From NCBI GenBank assembly GCA_963691705.1, contig OY829541.1, forward strand, positions 48,070,377-48,134,376: a DNA stretch of 64,000 nt. The letters are read 5' to 3'. The notes under the pieces are model-generated. The model was not told the DNA's origin. It searched no databases and worked only from the letters and a program-made list of their open reading frames with translations. This DNA is from Viola odorata. Taxonomy: Eukaryota > Streptophyta > Magnoliopsida > Malpighiales > Violaceae. The first letter of the stretch is position 1, and each line of letters begins with the position of its first letter. Both the position numbers and the translations under genes were made by a program. This document shows positions 48,691 to 57,952 of this stretch, piece by piece.

Positions 48691-51600
48691 GGAGCATAGA
48701 TATTAATCATGCCCAGCTTGTTACAAAGATAATTCACTCGAGGACCTGGAAGTGCTTTTGTAAACAAATCACCCAATTGTTCTCCTGTTCTCACATAATG
48801 GGTAGAGATGAGGTTCTCCTGAATCTTCTCACGAATAAAGTGGCAGTCCACTTCGATGTGTTTAGTTCTCTCATGGTAAACCGGATTAGAAGCAATATGA
48901 AGAGCAGCTTGATTATCACACCAGAGTCTTGATGGTGATGACTGAACTATACCAACCTCAGCTAGGAGTTGCCGTAACCATAGAATCTCACAAGAGGATT
49001 GCGCCATTGCTCTGTATTCAGATTCTGCACTAGATCGAGATACCACATTCTGCTTCTTGCTCCTCCATGAGATCAGATTCCCACCAACAAAGACACAGTA
49101 GCCGGTTATTGACCTCCTATCAATCTTTGACCCGGCCCAATCTGCATCTGCAAAACACTCAATCTGGCTATGACCATGGTTACTATATAAAATCCCGAGA
49201 CCAGGTGCTCCTTTCAGATAACATAAGATATGCTCTAGAGTTTCCCAATGCTTATCTGTCGGAGCAGACATGAATTGACTGACAACACTAACAGCAAATG
49301 TGATGTCAGGACGAGTCACACAAAGATAGTTTAGTTTTCCAACTAGTCTCCTATACATCTCAGGGTCATCAAACGGATCACCATCATCTTTGGTGAGATG
49401 AACATTAGAAGCCATAGGTTTACTACAGGGCTTGGCTCCCAACTTTCCTGTTTCTACAAGAAGATCAAGAACATACTTTCTTTGAGATAAAAAGATACCT
49501 TTGTTGCTCCTGTAAACTTCTATCCCTAGGAAGTATTTCAGCTGATCCAAGTCTTTTGTACTAAACTTGGTATGCAGGAAAGATTTGAGCGAAGAGATCC
49601 CAACATTATCATCCCCTGTAATGATAATGTCATCCACATATACAACGAGCAAAATGATACCAGCAGCAGATCGTCTATAGAAAACTGAATGATCACACTG
49701 ACTCTTATGCATGCCAAACGCTAAAACTACCTCACTGAACTTGCCAAACCAGGCACGAGGACTTTGTTTTAGACCATACAAAGCTTTCTTCAGATGACAC
49801 ACTTTCCCATACTCCCCCTGAGCAACAAACCCAGGTGGTTGCTCCATATAAACTTCTTCCTGTAAATCACCATGAAGAAAAGCATTCTTGATATCCAACT
49901 GATGTAGGGGCCAATCTCTAGAAGCAGCCAAGGAGATGAACAATCTAACAGATGATAACTTGGCCACAGGAGAAAAAGTATCAGAATAATCGACCCCATA
50001 CATTTGGGCATATCCTTTAGCAACAAGTCTTGCTTTAAGACGTGCCACAGAACCATCAGGATTAGCCTTTACTGCAAAGACCCATTTACACCCCACTGCC
50101 TTCTTTTCCTTGGGTAAAGTCACCAAGTCCCAAGTCTGATTATCGTCCAAAGCTATAATCTCCTCAAGCATTGCATCCTTCCAACCAGGATGATCCAATG
50201 CTTCCTTCACTATTTTAGGAACCACAACAGAGTCTAGAGAAGAAATCAAAGCACATGTCGATGGAGACAAACCATCATAAGATACAAAATTGGCAATCGA
50301 GTAAACAGATTTGCATTGACGTTTACCTTTGCGAAGACTGATGGGTAGATCCAAATCAGTGAAGGGAGCAGGTACCGAATCTTCTGGTGGAGGTGTAGGG
50401 ACTAGAGGATCACCGCAAGGAGGGTCTCCCATAACCGGGAGATCAGGAGACTGAATCATAATAGTATCTGCAGGTGGGTTCTCAGAAGTACCTGAGGAAG
50501 TAGCCTGGTCCAGAATAGTATCTCTAGAAGGCTGATCAGGAATACCAAAAGAATGGTCCAATGAAGTCGGCTGGTGCAAGACAACATCTCTAGAAGACTG
50601 CTCAGAGATACCAGAAGAGATCGTGGGATAGACCAGCCAATCATCATCACCATCATCATCCTTATCCTGTGGAGTGGGAGTAGGATGAGATGAGAAGAAC
50701 GGTGTCTGTTCTGAGAAGGCAACATCCACGGATACTAGATACTTCTGAAGGTCTGGAGAGTAGCACCGATACCCCTTCTGAAGTCGAGAATATCCCAAGA
50801 ACACACACTTTAAAGCCTTAGGATCCAACTTGGTGATGTGAGGACGAACATCACGGACATAGCAGGTGCTACCAAAGATCTTCGGCTCAATAGGAAATAT
50901 TGGTTGACCTAGAGCAAGCAGTACTGTATACGGTATACCATCATCTAGAACTGTAGAGGGCATACGGTTAATCAAGAAACATGCTGTAGAAACAGCGTCA
51001 GCCCAAAATTCCTTAGGGACCTTATTCTGAAACAGGAGAGCACGAGCAGTCTCTAGAAGATGTCTATTCTTCCTTTCAGCTACACCATTTTGAGCTGGTG
51101 TGTCAACACAGGAAGTTTGATGTAAAATACCATGCTGAGTCATATACTTATGAAAAATTTCAGACATATATTCCTTAGCATTATCACTTCGCAGCATACG
51201 AACAGACAGTCCAAACTGAGTTTTAACTTCAGTAACAAATGCACAAAAATGAGAGAATACCTCAGAGCGGTTCTTCATGAAGTATACCCAAGTCATTCTG
51301 GAGTAATCATCCACAAATGTGACAAAATATCTAAATCCGGGCTTGGAGGTTACAGGACATGGACCCCAAACATCCGAATGAACTAGAGCAAACGCAGAAC
51401 TCGCACGTTTACTAGTACGTGGACCCAAAGAGGTGCGATGATGTTTCGCAAAATGACACGCCTCACAATCAAGAGAAGTAGCAGACTTGAACTGTGGACA
51501 CAACTGTCGTAGATACTGCATACACGGATGTCCTAAACGACAGTGAGCTTCAAACACGGAGGTAGTGCTGAGACAAGCTATTGACTTTGGTACCGACTGA

Positions 51601-52352
51601 TCAATGACATAGAGACCACCAGATACACGTCCTCTACCAAAGACCTGTTTTGTCACAAGATCCTGAAATAAACAGTAATCAGGGAAGAAAGAGACCGAGC
51701 AATTCAGATCTTTGGTTATCCTGCTCACAGACACCAAATTAAAAGCCGACACTGGTAGGTTAAGCACAGATGATAAGGTAATAGTAGGAGTAAGCTTAAC
51801 AGTACCAGAACCCACAACTTTACGAGTAGTGCCATCTGCAATAGTGACATCACCTGTTCCCGGGTTTTTCAAGATGCTCGAGAAGACATAAGGATTACCA
51901 GTCAAATGGTCATTTGCACCTGAATCAATAACCCATCTGTTGGATGCAGTAACAAGACCAATTTTACCCATTCTAGCTGAACTCGAGGTTGTCTTCACCC
52001 ATTCCAGATACTGAGTATATCTTGCAAACTCCTCTGCAGATATAGTTACAGTATCACCAGAAGAGGAACTAGGTACCCCGACAAGATTACGACTCTGTAA
52101 TCTCCTACAAAACCTCTTCGTATGGCCAACCTTCCTACAGTAGAAACAAACCACACCCATGGCACAATCCCAACAACAGAGCAAATACAGAGCAAACAGA
52201 CCCCAACTGAGTCTACACAGACTGAATAAGAAGCAAAGATCCAGCAAATACAAGCCAAGTGCGCAACAATACGAGTAAATAGTACCTAAATAGTACCCGC
52301 AAATAGTACCCAAATAGTACTCAATATATAGCAAATACGGCTGTAGATACAC
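48684..52352 (-). CDS. Copia pol polyprotein (zinc knuckle, protease, integrase, RT, RNase H), intact
   Basis: A 1222-codon open frame. The first roughly 65 residues are Leu/Tyr/Cys-rich and unlike gag. A zinc knuckle follows, CFYCRKVGHTKRFC (CX2CX4HX4C, about residue 70). Then come protease with DSGANDHL (about 143), integrase with the GHP...CEACHFAKH zinc-binding region and catalytic residues in LVHSDVWGP, MLRSDNAKEYM and NGVAERKNRHLLE, and RT with TWDLVTLPKEKKAVGCKWVF and the YVDDIIITGDD catalytic box. RNase H shows FADADWAGSKIDRRS and SRSSAESEYRA. All expected catalytic residues are visible. Copia polyproteins are usually about 1300-1450 residues including gag. A more realistic start may be the internal Met before GVVCFYC near residue 65. 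It likely relies on gag from other elements. Confidence 0.93.
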   Translation of the reverse strand: MYLQPYLLYIEYYLGTICGYYLGTIYSYCCALGLYLLDLCFLFSLCRLSWGLFALYLLCCWDCAMGVVCFYCRKVGHTKRFCRRLQSRNLVGVPSSSSGDTVTISAEEFARYTQYLEWVKTTSSSARMGKIGLVTASNRWVIDSGANDHLTGNPYVFSSILKNPGTGDVTIADGTTRKVVGSGTVKLTPTITLSSVLNLPVSAFNLVSVSRITKDLNCSVSFFPDYCLFQDLVTKQVFGRGRVSGGLYVIDQSVPKSIACLSTTSVFEAHCRLGHPCMQYLRQLCPQFKSATSLDCEACHFAKHHRTSLGPRTSKRASSAFALVHSDVWGPCPVTSKPGFRYFVTFVDDYSRMTWVYFMKNRSEVFSHFCAFVTEVKTQFGLSVRMLRSDNAKEYMSEIFHKYMTQHGILHQTSCVDTPAQNGVAERKNRHLLETARALLFQNKVPKEFWADAVSTACFLINRMPSTVLDDGIPYTVLLALGQPIFPIEPKIFGSTCYVRDVRPHITKLDPKALKCVFLGYSRLQKGYRCYSPDLQKYLVSVDVAFSEQTPFFSSHPTPTPQDKDDDGDDDWLVYPTISSGISEQSSRDVVLHQPTSLDHSFGIPDQPSRDTILDQATSSGTSENPPADTIMIQSPDLPVMGDPPCGDPLVPTPPPEDSVPAPFTDLDLPISLRKGKRQCKSVYSIANFVSYDGLSPSTCALISSLDSVVVPKIVKEALDHPGWKDAMLEEIIALDDNQTWDLVTLPKEKKAVGCKWVFAVKANPDGSVARLKARLVAKGYAQMYGVDYSDTFSPVAKLSSVRLFISLAASRDWPLHQLDIKNAFLHGDLQEEVYMEQPPGFVAQGEYGKVCHLKKALYGLKQSPRAWFGKFSEVVLAFGMHKSQCDHSVFYRRSAAGIILLVVYVDDIIITGDDNVGISSLKSFLHTKFSTKDLDQLKYFLGIEVYRSNKGIFLSQRKYVLDLLVETGKLGAKPCSKPMASNVHLTKDDGDPFDDPEMYRRLVGKLNYLCVTRPDITFAVSVVSQFMSAPTDKHWETLEHILCYLKGAPGLGILYSNHGHSQIECFADADWAGSKIDRRSITGYCVFVGGNLISWRSKKQNVVSRSSAESEYRAMAQSSCEILWLRQLLAEVGIVQSSPSRLWCDNQAALHIASNPVYHERTKHIEVDCHFIREKIQENLISTHYVRTGEQLGDLFTKALPGPRVNYLCNKLGMINIYAPA

Positions 52353-52764
52353 CCCAAATGTTGTCCAAATACGAGCTAAATACTAGCAAAATACGAGCTA
52401 AATACTAGCCGGTGAACAGTAACCGCAAATAGTTCAAAGGACCAGTTTCGGAATTATGGAAAAATGAGATAGCAAATGTTGTCGGAATACCTCGAAACTT
52501 CACAGGATTGACGACAACCTCAAGGCGAGCAAAACCCAACCGACGGCTACCAAAACTGAGCTGGCACGCGCTCCCACGCTCCGGCGAAGTGAAACTGCGC
52601 AGTCGGACAAATCCGGAGAGTGACAGCGCGTCACTTATCGGAATGACTCGAAATCACCACCATCAGACTCGCAACGTCCGTCCGCTCCTTTCTACGGGGG
52701 TGGTGAGAATAGTAGACGTCTGAAAATCGGTCAGACGGAGAAACAGACGGAGAGAGCTTTTGTT
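52353..52764 (-). other. Copia leader / deleted gag region
   Basis: Between the primer-binding site and the pol frame, where gag should be, there are only about 410 bp. The part next to pol (about 52250-52440) consists of short reiterated words (agctaaatactagcaaaatacg, aatagtacccaaatagtac). The part next to the LTR is GC-richer. No gag motif is found. Confidence 0.75.
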
Positions 52765-52776
52765 GCTCCGCTACCA
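52765..52776 (-). other. Primer-binding site of the copia element
   Basis: Minus-strand TGGTAGCGGAGC directly follows the 5' LTR. It resembles the initiator tRNA-Met site of most copia elements (TGGTATCAGAGC) with two mismatches. Confidence 0.75.
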
Positions 52777-52906
52777 TGTAATTTACCAAATGCTTATTAA
52801 TGTTTTCTCAATTGATACAAAGGGTATACACCCATATATATACCCTATACACTCTACTCTACAAATACGAAATCATATACATGATATAATATATACAATT
52901 CTAACA
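52777..52906 (-). repeat. 5' LTR of the copia element
   Basis: 130 bp, identical by eye to 48547-48676. It is followed on its outer side by target duplication gttgt (52907-52911). Confidence 0.95.
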
Positions 52907-53506
52907 GTTGTCAATAAAGCCGGCTAGGGTTAGGTTTTGTTTATTTTCCTGATCAATTCAATAAAAATCGGGTAGATTCTTGTATCGGTGCAGCTTAATC
53001 TTGATTCTTGTCCAACATCTAGGGTTTTGGTAAGTTTTATTGGGATTTTTCTTAAATTGATACAAATTATTGAACTCATTGTCGTTTTTTTTCTTCTTTC
53101 CTTTTCCTCACTGGCATTGGCTGGTTTTTGGCCAAAGGAAATGGTTAAAAGGAAGATTAATGAGGTCTACGCATCTGATTTAGTTTTTCTGGTCGGCACC
53201 ATTTCACATGTTTGATTCGCTCCATACTTGTTTGCTGAGAAAGGCAAATAGCCTCTCTGTTTTAGGAAGGTCTTTTGTTGGCATTTTTGGCATGCAGGGG
53301 AAATACAATCCTACCTGCAAGTTTAGTTTTTTTTCTTAGAAAGAATAATAACCAGATGAACTGTTTAGTTTAGATTTTGATGCCTTTTTTGTGCTTTACA
53401 AGATGGGACTTGATTATCATGTTAATTTTTTCAGGTGACAAACTGTTTAGTAGTTATCTATAGTATTGCATTTCTGAATGTGAGGTGATTTTTGATTGAT
53501 ATCCAG

Positions 53507-53599
53507 GTATAGAGGCTCGGGGATTCTTGTTTGGGCCTTCCATTGCCTTGGCCATTGGAGCAAAGTTTGTTCCATTAAGAAAACCAAAGAAATTGCCTG
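53507..53599 (+). pseudogene. Captured exon of adenine phosphoribosyltransferase (APRT)
   Basis: The frame reads [20 protein letters not shown] then [12 protein letters not shown], the highly conserved APRT segment that salvages adenine to AMP in plants. It is bordered by a splice-like acceptor (atccag) and donor (gtacgg), so it was taken up as genomic DNA with its intron edges. The catalytic PRPP-binding segment that follows in the real gene is absent. It lies in the composite element, in the same direction as the SOD and ASADH pieces. A transcript could splice these exons together, but no complete product is possible. Confidence 0.88.
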
Positions 53600-54157
53600 G
53601 TACGGTTCATCTATATCAGTTAGTTTGAGTTGGCATGGGTATGTTTATATTTGAATATCTATTTGTATGGTGATAACTCCTTTGATACATTGTCTCATTC
53701 TATGCATAGTTCTATGTTCGTTATTGCTTGTAGCGTACAATGTTGCCAAGTCTTTATTCCTGATCTTTTTGGTTAATGCGAATCATGTTTCTTCTGCCTT
53801 GTCACTTCTGTACGGTAGTGCTCCGACACCACCACTTTACAGCATGAAACATGTCCCTTATATTTTCTTTCAGCATGTCAAAGATAAAGGACACATTTTT
53901 TTGTTATTATTGTGGAGAAGACAGCTTTAATTCTTGATTTCTTTAACTAGTAACCATGTTACAAACTGACCAATGAGCTTGTAGCTCAATGGCACTTACT
54001 ACAAAGTAGGGAGTATATATTAGGTACATATTGCTTCATCTTATACAGTTGTGTTAAATTTTCCTTGATATGCTTACACATGCATAAATTGCTAGAAATT
54101 TTTTCAGTTGTGGTGCATGAGTTTGTACATGGTATTATCATGATGCATCCAAGCATG

Positions 54158-54954
54158 CAAGGACGGATCCAGGGGGGGGCCACCGTGGGCTGATGCCCAC
54201 CCTGGGCTAATGGGAAAAAAAAATTTAGTATACAGCCCAGCCCAAATCTCTAATCTAACCCACCGCAAATTAATTGCCTTATTGAGTAAATTGATACCCA
54301 ATCTGTTGTTAAATAATTAGTGCTACATCTCTAGATTAATTACATATCCTCAATTTCACAAATCGATTAACGGTTTGCTCCAATCTTGCATTTTAAATTA
54401 ATTAGCCAAAGTTTCGTATTTTTTAAAATATTTTAGTCGACTCCGTTTTTTATTTTGTGGTTGTTGGTCGGGATCAAATATTTTAGCCTTAATATTTGTT
54501 TTTGTAGATATGGACAAATATTTGATTAAACCATCTACTCAAGCACCATCAAATGTTGGTCCAAATGTTGGTAGACCAAGGCGGAAAGGTGAGCAAATTT
54601 CCAATCTACATCATTATCAAGTTGATTTATTTTATCAAGTCATTGATATGCAACTTCATGAGCTTAATAATCGATTTGATGAGAGGAATAGCGAATTACT
54701 CCTTTGTGTGGCATGCTTAAATCCAAGAGACTCCTTTGTTGCTTTCAATAAGGAGAAATTGCTTCAATTGACTCAATTTTATCAAGTTATCTAAATATTT
54801 GTTATTTAGTGACGGATACAAATACTCTTAAGCATTTGTTCAATTTTTCGTTCAGCTCGTTTGGTTTCCCTTTAAAATACCCCCAAAAAAATTTTCGGGG
54901 GCGCTGCCCCCGAACCCGCGCCCCCCCTGAAAATCATTCCTGGATCCGTCCCTG
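54158..54954 (+). mobile_element. hAT-type element, 797-bp deletion derivative with 8-bp target duplication
   Basis: Ends are CAAGGACGGATCCAGG and, reversed, CAGGGACGGATCCAGG. The sequence caagcatg flanks both sides exactly (54150-54157 and 54955-54962), the 8-bp duplication expected of hAT transposases. Runs of G and C near both ends are also inverted. It contains a shortened transposase frame (54510-54794). It inserted into the composite element. Confidence 0.93.
54510..54794 (+). pseudogene. Internally deleted hAT (TTF/ZMYM-type) transposase, 94 codons
   Basis: The frame begins MDKYLIKPSTQAPS, like the N-terminus of plant zinc-finger MYM/TTF-type hAT proteins, and passes at once into a segment (YQVDLFYQVIDMQLHELNNR then FDERNSELLLCVACLNPRDS) that belongs near the C-terminal region of such proteins. 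The long catalytic middle is missing, so this is a deletion derivative that can only be moved by an enzyme supplied elsewhere. Family assignment is from recognition of the conserved segment. Confidence 0.75.
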
Positions 54955-55240
54955 CAAGCATGTGAGATCTTTGCAAAACATGGAGAATTAGTGTAATTGT
55001 TATTTTGTGGTCTTGATCTTTTACAATGTTTGGAAATTTTGAGTACAAAGATACTTATAGAAGGGGAGAAGGATTCACCTTCTCTACCCGTGTTGTCTAT
55101 ATAGTTTACTTGCAGATCATCTTGTTGCAAAGTTTCTTCTGTTTTCAGACCATTTGCTTGACATTGAACCGCACTAATTCTTACTGCCAAGGATTTCATT
55201 TCTTAGTCAGTGAACCCTGCTTCTTTGTTTCAACTTGTAG

Positions 55241-55316
55241 ATACCACTAAGTGGGGTGCATTCCATATTGGGGAGGGCTGTTGTTGTGCATGCTGATCCT
55301 GTTGATCTTGGAAAAG
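55241..55316 (+). pseudogene. Captured exon of Cu/Zn superoxide dismutase
   Basis: After an acceptor-like cttgtag the frame reads [20 protein letters not shown] then VDLGK and meets a donor-like gtacat. This is the conserved Cu/Zn SOD segment around the HADPDDLGKGG motif. The first Asp of DD is Val here; the retained Asp corresponds to a position near the zinc-binding loop. Neighbouring SOD exons are absent. A 76-bp exon piece with intact splice edges, same orientation as the APRT and ASADH pieces. Confidence 0.85.
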
Positions 55317-56411
55317 GTACATGTTTTACTGTTTTATACTTTATGCTTATCGTATATTATATACGAAGCCTTCTTCAATTTTAACTTATATCTTGATGGT
55401 CACAGTTGTGGCAACTCTTGCTTGGAAAATAGAGGAATAGTGAAATAACATTGCAACTTTTGGATCAGATATGTTCAATGAGTTGCTTTCTTTCTTGCTT
55501 TAACCATTCACTAGAGTTGTACCTTAGTAAGTAAGTACTTCATATTAGTTAAGTTTTAGCTTCTTAACAGTAATTTTGTTAGTCTCAGGTTGATGTTGGA
55601 TGTTATGCATTAGTTGACATTTGTATAGCCCTTTGATTAGTGGTTGATTACAGGAAGTGGATAACTGGAAAGTCTTGCATTTTCCAGTGGTAAAATCCCA
55701 TAAATTCCGCTGCCTCTGTGTAGGATTTTTTGATTGAATGCATGTAGTGAGTAGCAATGCTTTAGATCACTTATAAAATTTGATGGAATGTTATTTAATG
55801 GAGTGGTACAAGTGAAGAACTGTTAGTTGTGAGTTGGAATGAGAGCTGCCAGATTATATCGAAAATGCAGTGGAGGACCAGAAGAACCTTTATATAATAG
55901 GGTTGATTAGTGTGGGCAGGCAGATGGATGATGGTTGCTGTTATAAGTTTTCCATCATGTCCCTGCAACATGATCCTTCTGTTGCCTTAAAAGTTAGAAT
56001 ACAAAAGAAACAATGATCCAGAATGGAGTTAACTAGCACCTTAAAGCAACACAAGATTTCCTCTTATGATGTTTTTCTATTGATTTGAGCTTGCTTCTAT
56101 TAATGATTAATCAGCTTGCCATTTTTGTGCTTCAATCAAAATTCCAAAGTTTTGGACAGTCTTTATAGTCTTAGGTATGCATGTTCTATACTGATATGCA
56201 TTTGTAGTATGTATGTTAAAGTCTCCACATGTCTATCCTGGAGTTATGTGCAATGCCTTTACTTTTATATTGATTGTATACAACAAATATGACTTGAATA
56301 TTGATTGTATACAACAAATATGACTTTCAAGTCTCGTATGATCTGCTATTTAGTTAATTATTACTGTTCCTTTTTAAAAAGCTGTCATACTGATTATGGA
56401 GTTCGAAACAG

Positions 56412-56493
56412 GTTGGATATCTTTGTCTGCGGTGATCAAATACGCAAAGGAGCTGCGCTTAATGCTATTCAGATTGCTGAGATGTTGCTATAG
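56412..56493 (+). pseudogene. Captured last exon of aspartate-semialdehyde dehydrogenase
   Basis: After an acceptor-like aaacag the frame reads LDIFVCGDQIRKGAALNAIQ then IAEMLL and TAG, the exact type of C-terminus found in plant aspartate-semialdehyde dehydrogenase (Lys/Thr/Met biosynthesis, plastid). The catalytic cysteine and the rest of the enzyme are not present. Following sequence looks like its 3' untranslated region. Third unrelated gene piece within the same element. Confidence 0.88.
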
Positions 56494-57423
56494 TCTAATA
56501 GTTTGTTTTATTCATTAGCTAGTGTCACCCCAGATTTGTTCTGTAGTCTGCATCTTCAATATTCCTTTTCGCATTGGGGGACAAATAGTGTGATGCTTAT
56601 AGGATACACACCTCATCATTTTCTTTCATTCTGCTTTGTAGTTTTATTGATCTAATTTCATCCATTTTTGGGAAGAAGTTTTGTTAAAATATTAGCATGG
56701 TTGAAACATGAAAGCTGATAGTTGCAGACTATCTTTTCCGGTACCGGTCTTGTAACTTTGAGAGTCCATGTTGAGAAGATGATATGTGTCAGATATATAA
56801 ACGTTCTGATATGGATTTCACTCTAATTTTGCTATTTCCTGTCAAATGATTTTTTGTTTCTTTAATTAATATAAATAAGAATGTTGTGATTGCAACTGGT
56901 CTTTCATCATCTCATCATGATCATACTCAACAACAAGAAGTCTATTACCCACAACGTAATTAATTATATACACATCTTAATCAATTGCTTCTGATTAGTA
57001 TTAACATATTATTTTGTTGCATTGCACCCTGATCATGAACTAAATTCAAGAGTACTTACTAATATTGCATATATATTTTGTGTGTACTATATATATATAT
57101 ATAGACTAAATAAAAAAGGTTAAAATTAATATGATTTCTCAATATCTAATAGTTTAATGATGAATAAGTAATTGTGATTTATATATGTAGGAATATGAAT
57201 TACAATATTTAAATGCAATATTAGAAGATTGATGTTATATTTAATAAGTTTTCCCTTTTTAAAATGACTATTTTTATTTTAAGTTTCTAAATTAATAAAA
57301 CTTTTTTTCCATATTTATTTCATATTGAATATATTAAAATAAACAATTAGGATTATTAAAATAATTTTCAAATGATTTCTTCTTTTCATTACAAATATTT
57401 TCGGTTTTCCACAAAAAATGAAA

Positions 57424-57606
57424 ACGCGCGAAGTAAACACGTTTTCCAGTTTTCAGATAAGGAAATTCTTACCTTCAGTGCGAAGTAAATGCGTTCTCCA
57501 GTTTTTCTGATCAGGAAACAAGCGCGAAGTAAACGCGTTTTCTAGTTTTCAGAATGAAAATAAACAGCAAATTGAAAATTGAAAATTTTCTCAGGTAAAC
57601 GCACCC
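57424..57606. repeat. Right terminal arm with three subterminal repeats
   Basis: The motif gcgaagtaaa(c/t)(a/g)cgtt(t/c)tc.agttt occurs at about 57428, 57481 and 57525 at roughly 45-55-bp spacing. One inverted copy occurs in the left arm at 48076-48090. Arrays of subterminal motifs are a common transposase-binding arrangement in DNA transposons. Confidence 0.7.
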
Positions 57607-57952
57607 TAGTTGTCAAAAAAAAATCTTCAAATTGCACTGAAAACCAAAATCATAACATGAATAGCCTTTGCTCATCTCAGCAAATGACCCTTCCTAGCTT
57701 GTCAATTACAATGCCAAAGCACCATTAACTTTAAGCTTCTGGCTAAAACATGCTTGACAAGTAAATACAACACGTAAAGAATTGCAATACAGCAAATTGA
57801 TACTGAGTACAAACTACAAAGAACAACCTAAATTGACCCGAGAGAATTTACTGAGACGGGGGCTGATTATGCGTGTTTGCTTGCATTTTCGCCGCCACCA
57901 CCCCCCTATCAAGTCTGTATTGCATTATATACACAACATTGAAGAAATTTCT

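Larger units (their letters stand above)
48547..52906 (-). mobile_element. Ty1/copia retrotransposon, young, gag-depleted
   Basis: A 4360-bp element with 130-bp LTRs (48547-48676 and 52777-52906) that appear identical base for base, flanked by gttgt at 48542-48546 and 52907-52911. A primer-binding site lies directly inside the 5' LTR and a polypurine tract directly inside the 3' LTR. The single long frame encodes zinc knuckle, protease, integrase, RT and RNase H without a stop, but almost all of gag is absent. Identical LTRs with intact pol imply very recent insertion. It interrupts the composite inverted-repeat element. Confidence 0.96.
48001..57606. mobile_element. Composite inverted-repeat DNA transposon carrying three gene fragments (Pack-type)
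   Basis: The left end reads GGACCTTGTTTACCTCAG and the right end, reversed, GGGTGCGTTTACCTGAG. Behind these, AT-rich arms share further words (gaaaacgtgtttacttcgcg at 48071-48090; its reverse complement three times at 57424-57545). Both ends are flanked by ctag, giving a possible 3-bp TAG/CTA duplication. Inside are exon pieces of an APRT, a Cu/Zn SOD and an ASADH gene, all on the plus strand, plus a later copia element (48547-52906) and a later hAT element (54158-54954). Without these two the element is about 4.4 kb. Long degenerate inverted repeats with captured exons recall Pack-MULEs, but no 9-bp duplication was found and the short duplication would fit PIF/Harbinger. No transposase is seen. 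Confidence 0.65.

Noticed and set aside
53969..54000. Second SINE head (gcttgtagctcaatggcac resembles an A-box)
   Set aside because: No B-box follows and no A-tail or duplication was found, so it is too weak to call.
53507..56493. Functional APRT, SOD or ASADH genes
   Set aside because: Only one exon of each is present. Catalytic segments and neighbouring exons are missing and the intervening DNA has no further matches.
48001..57606. Helitron as the carrier of the captured gene fragments
   Set aside because: Helitrons have no terminal inverted repeats and end in CTRR after a hairpin. Here the two ends are inverted repeats of each other and no such 3' structure was seen.
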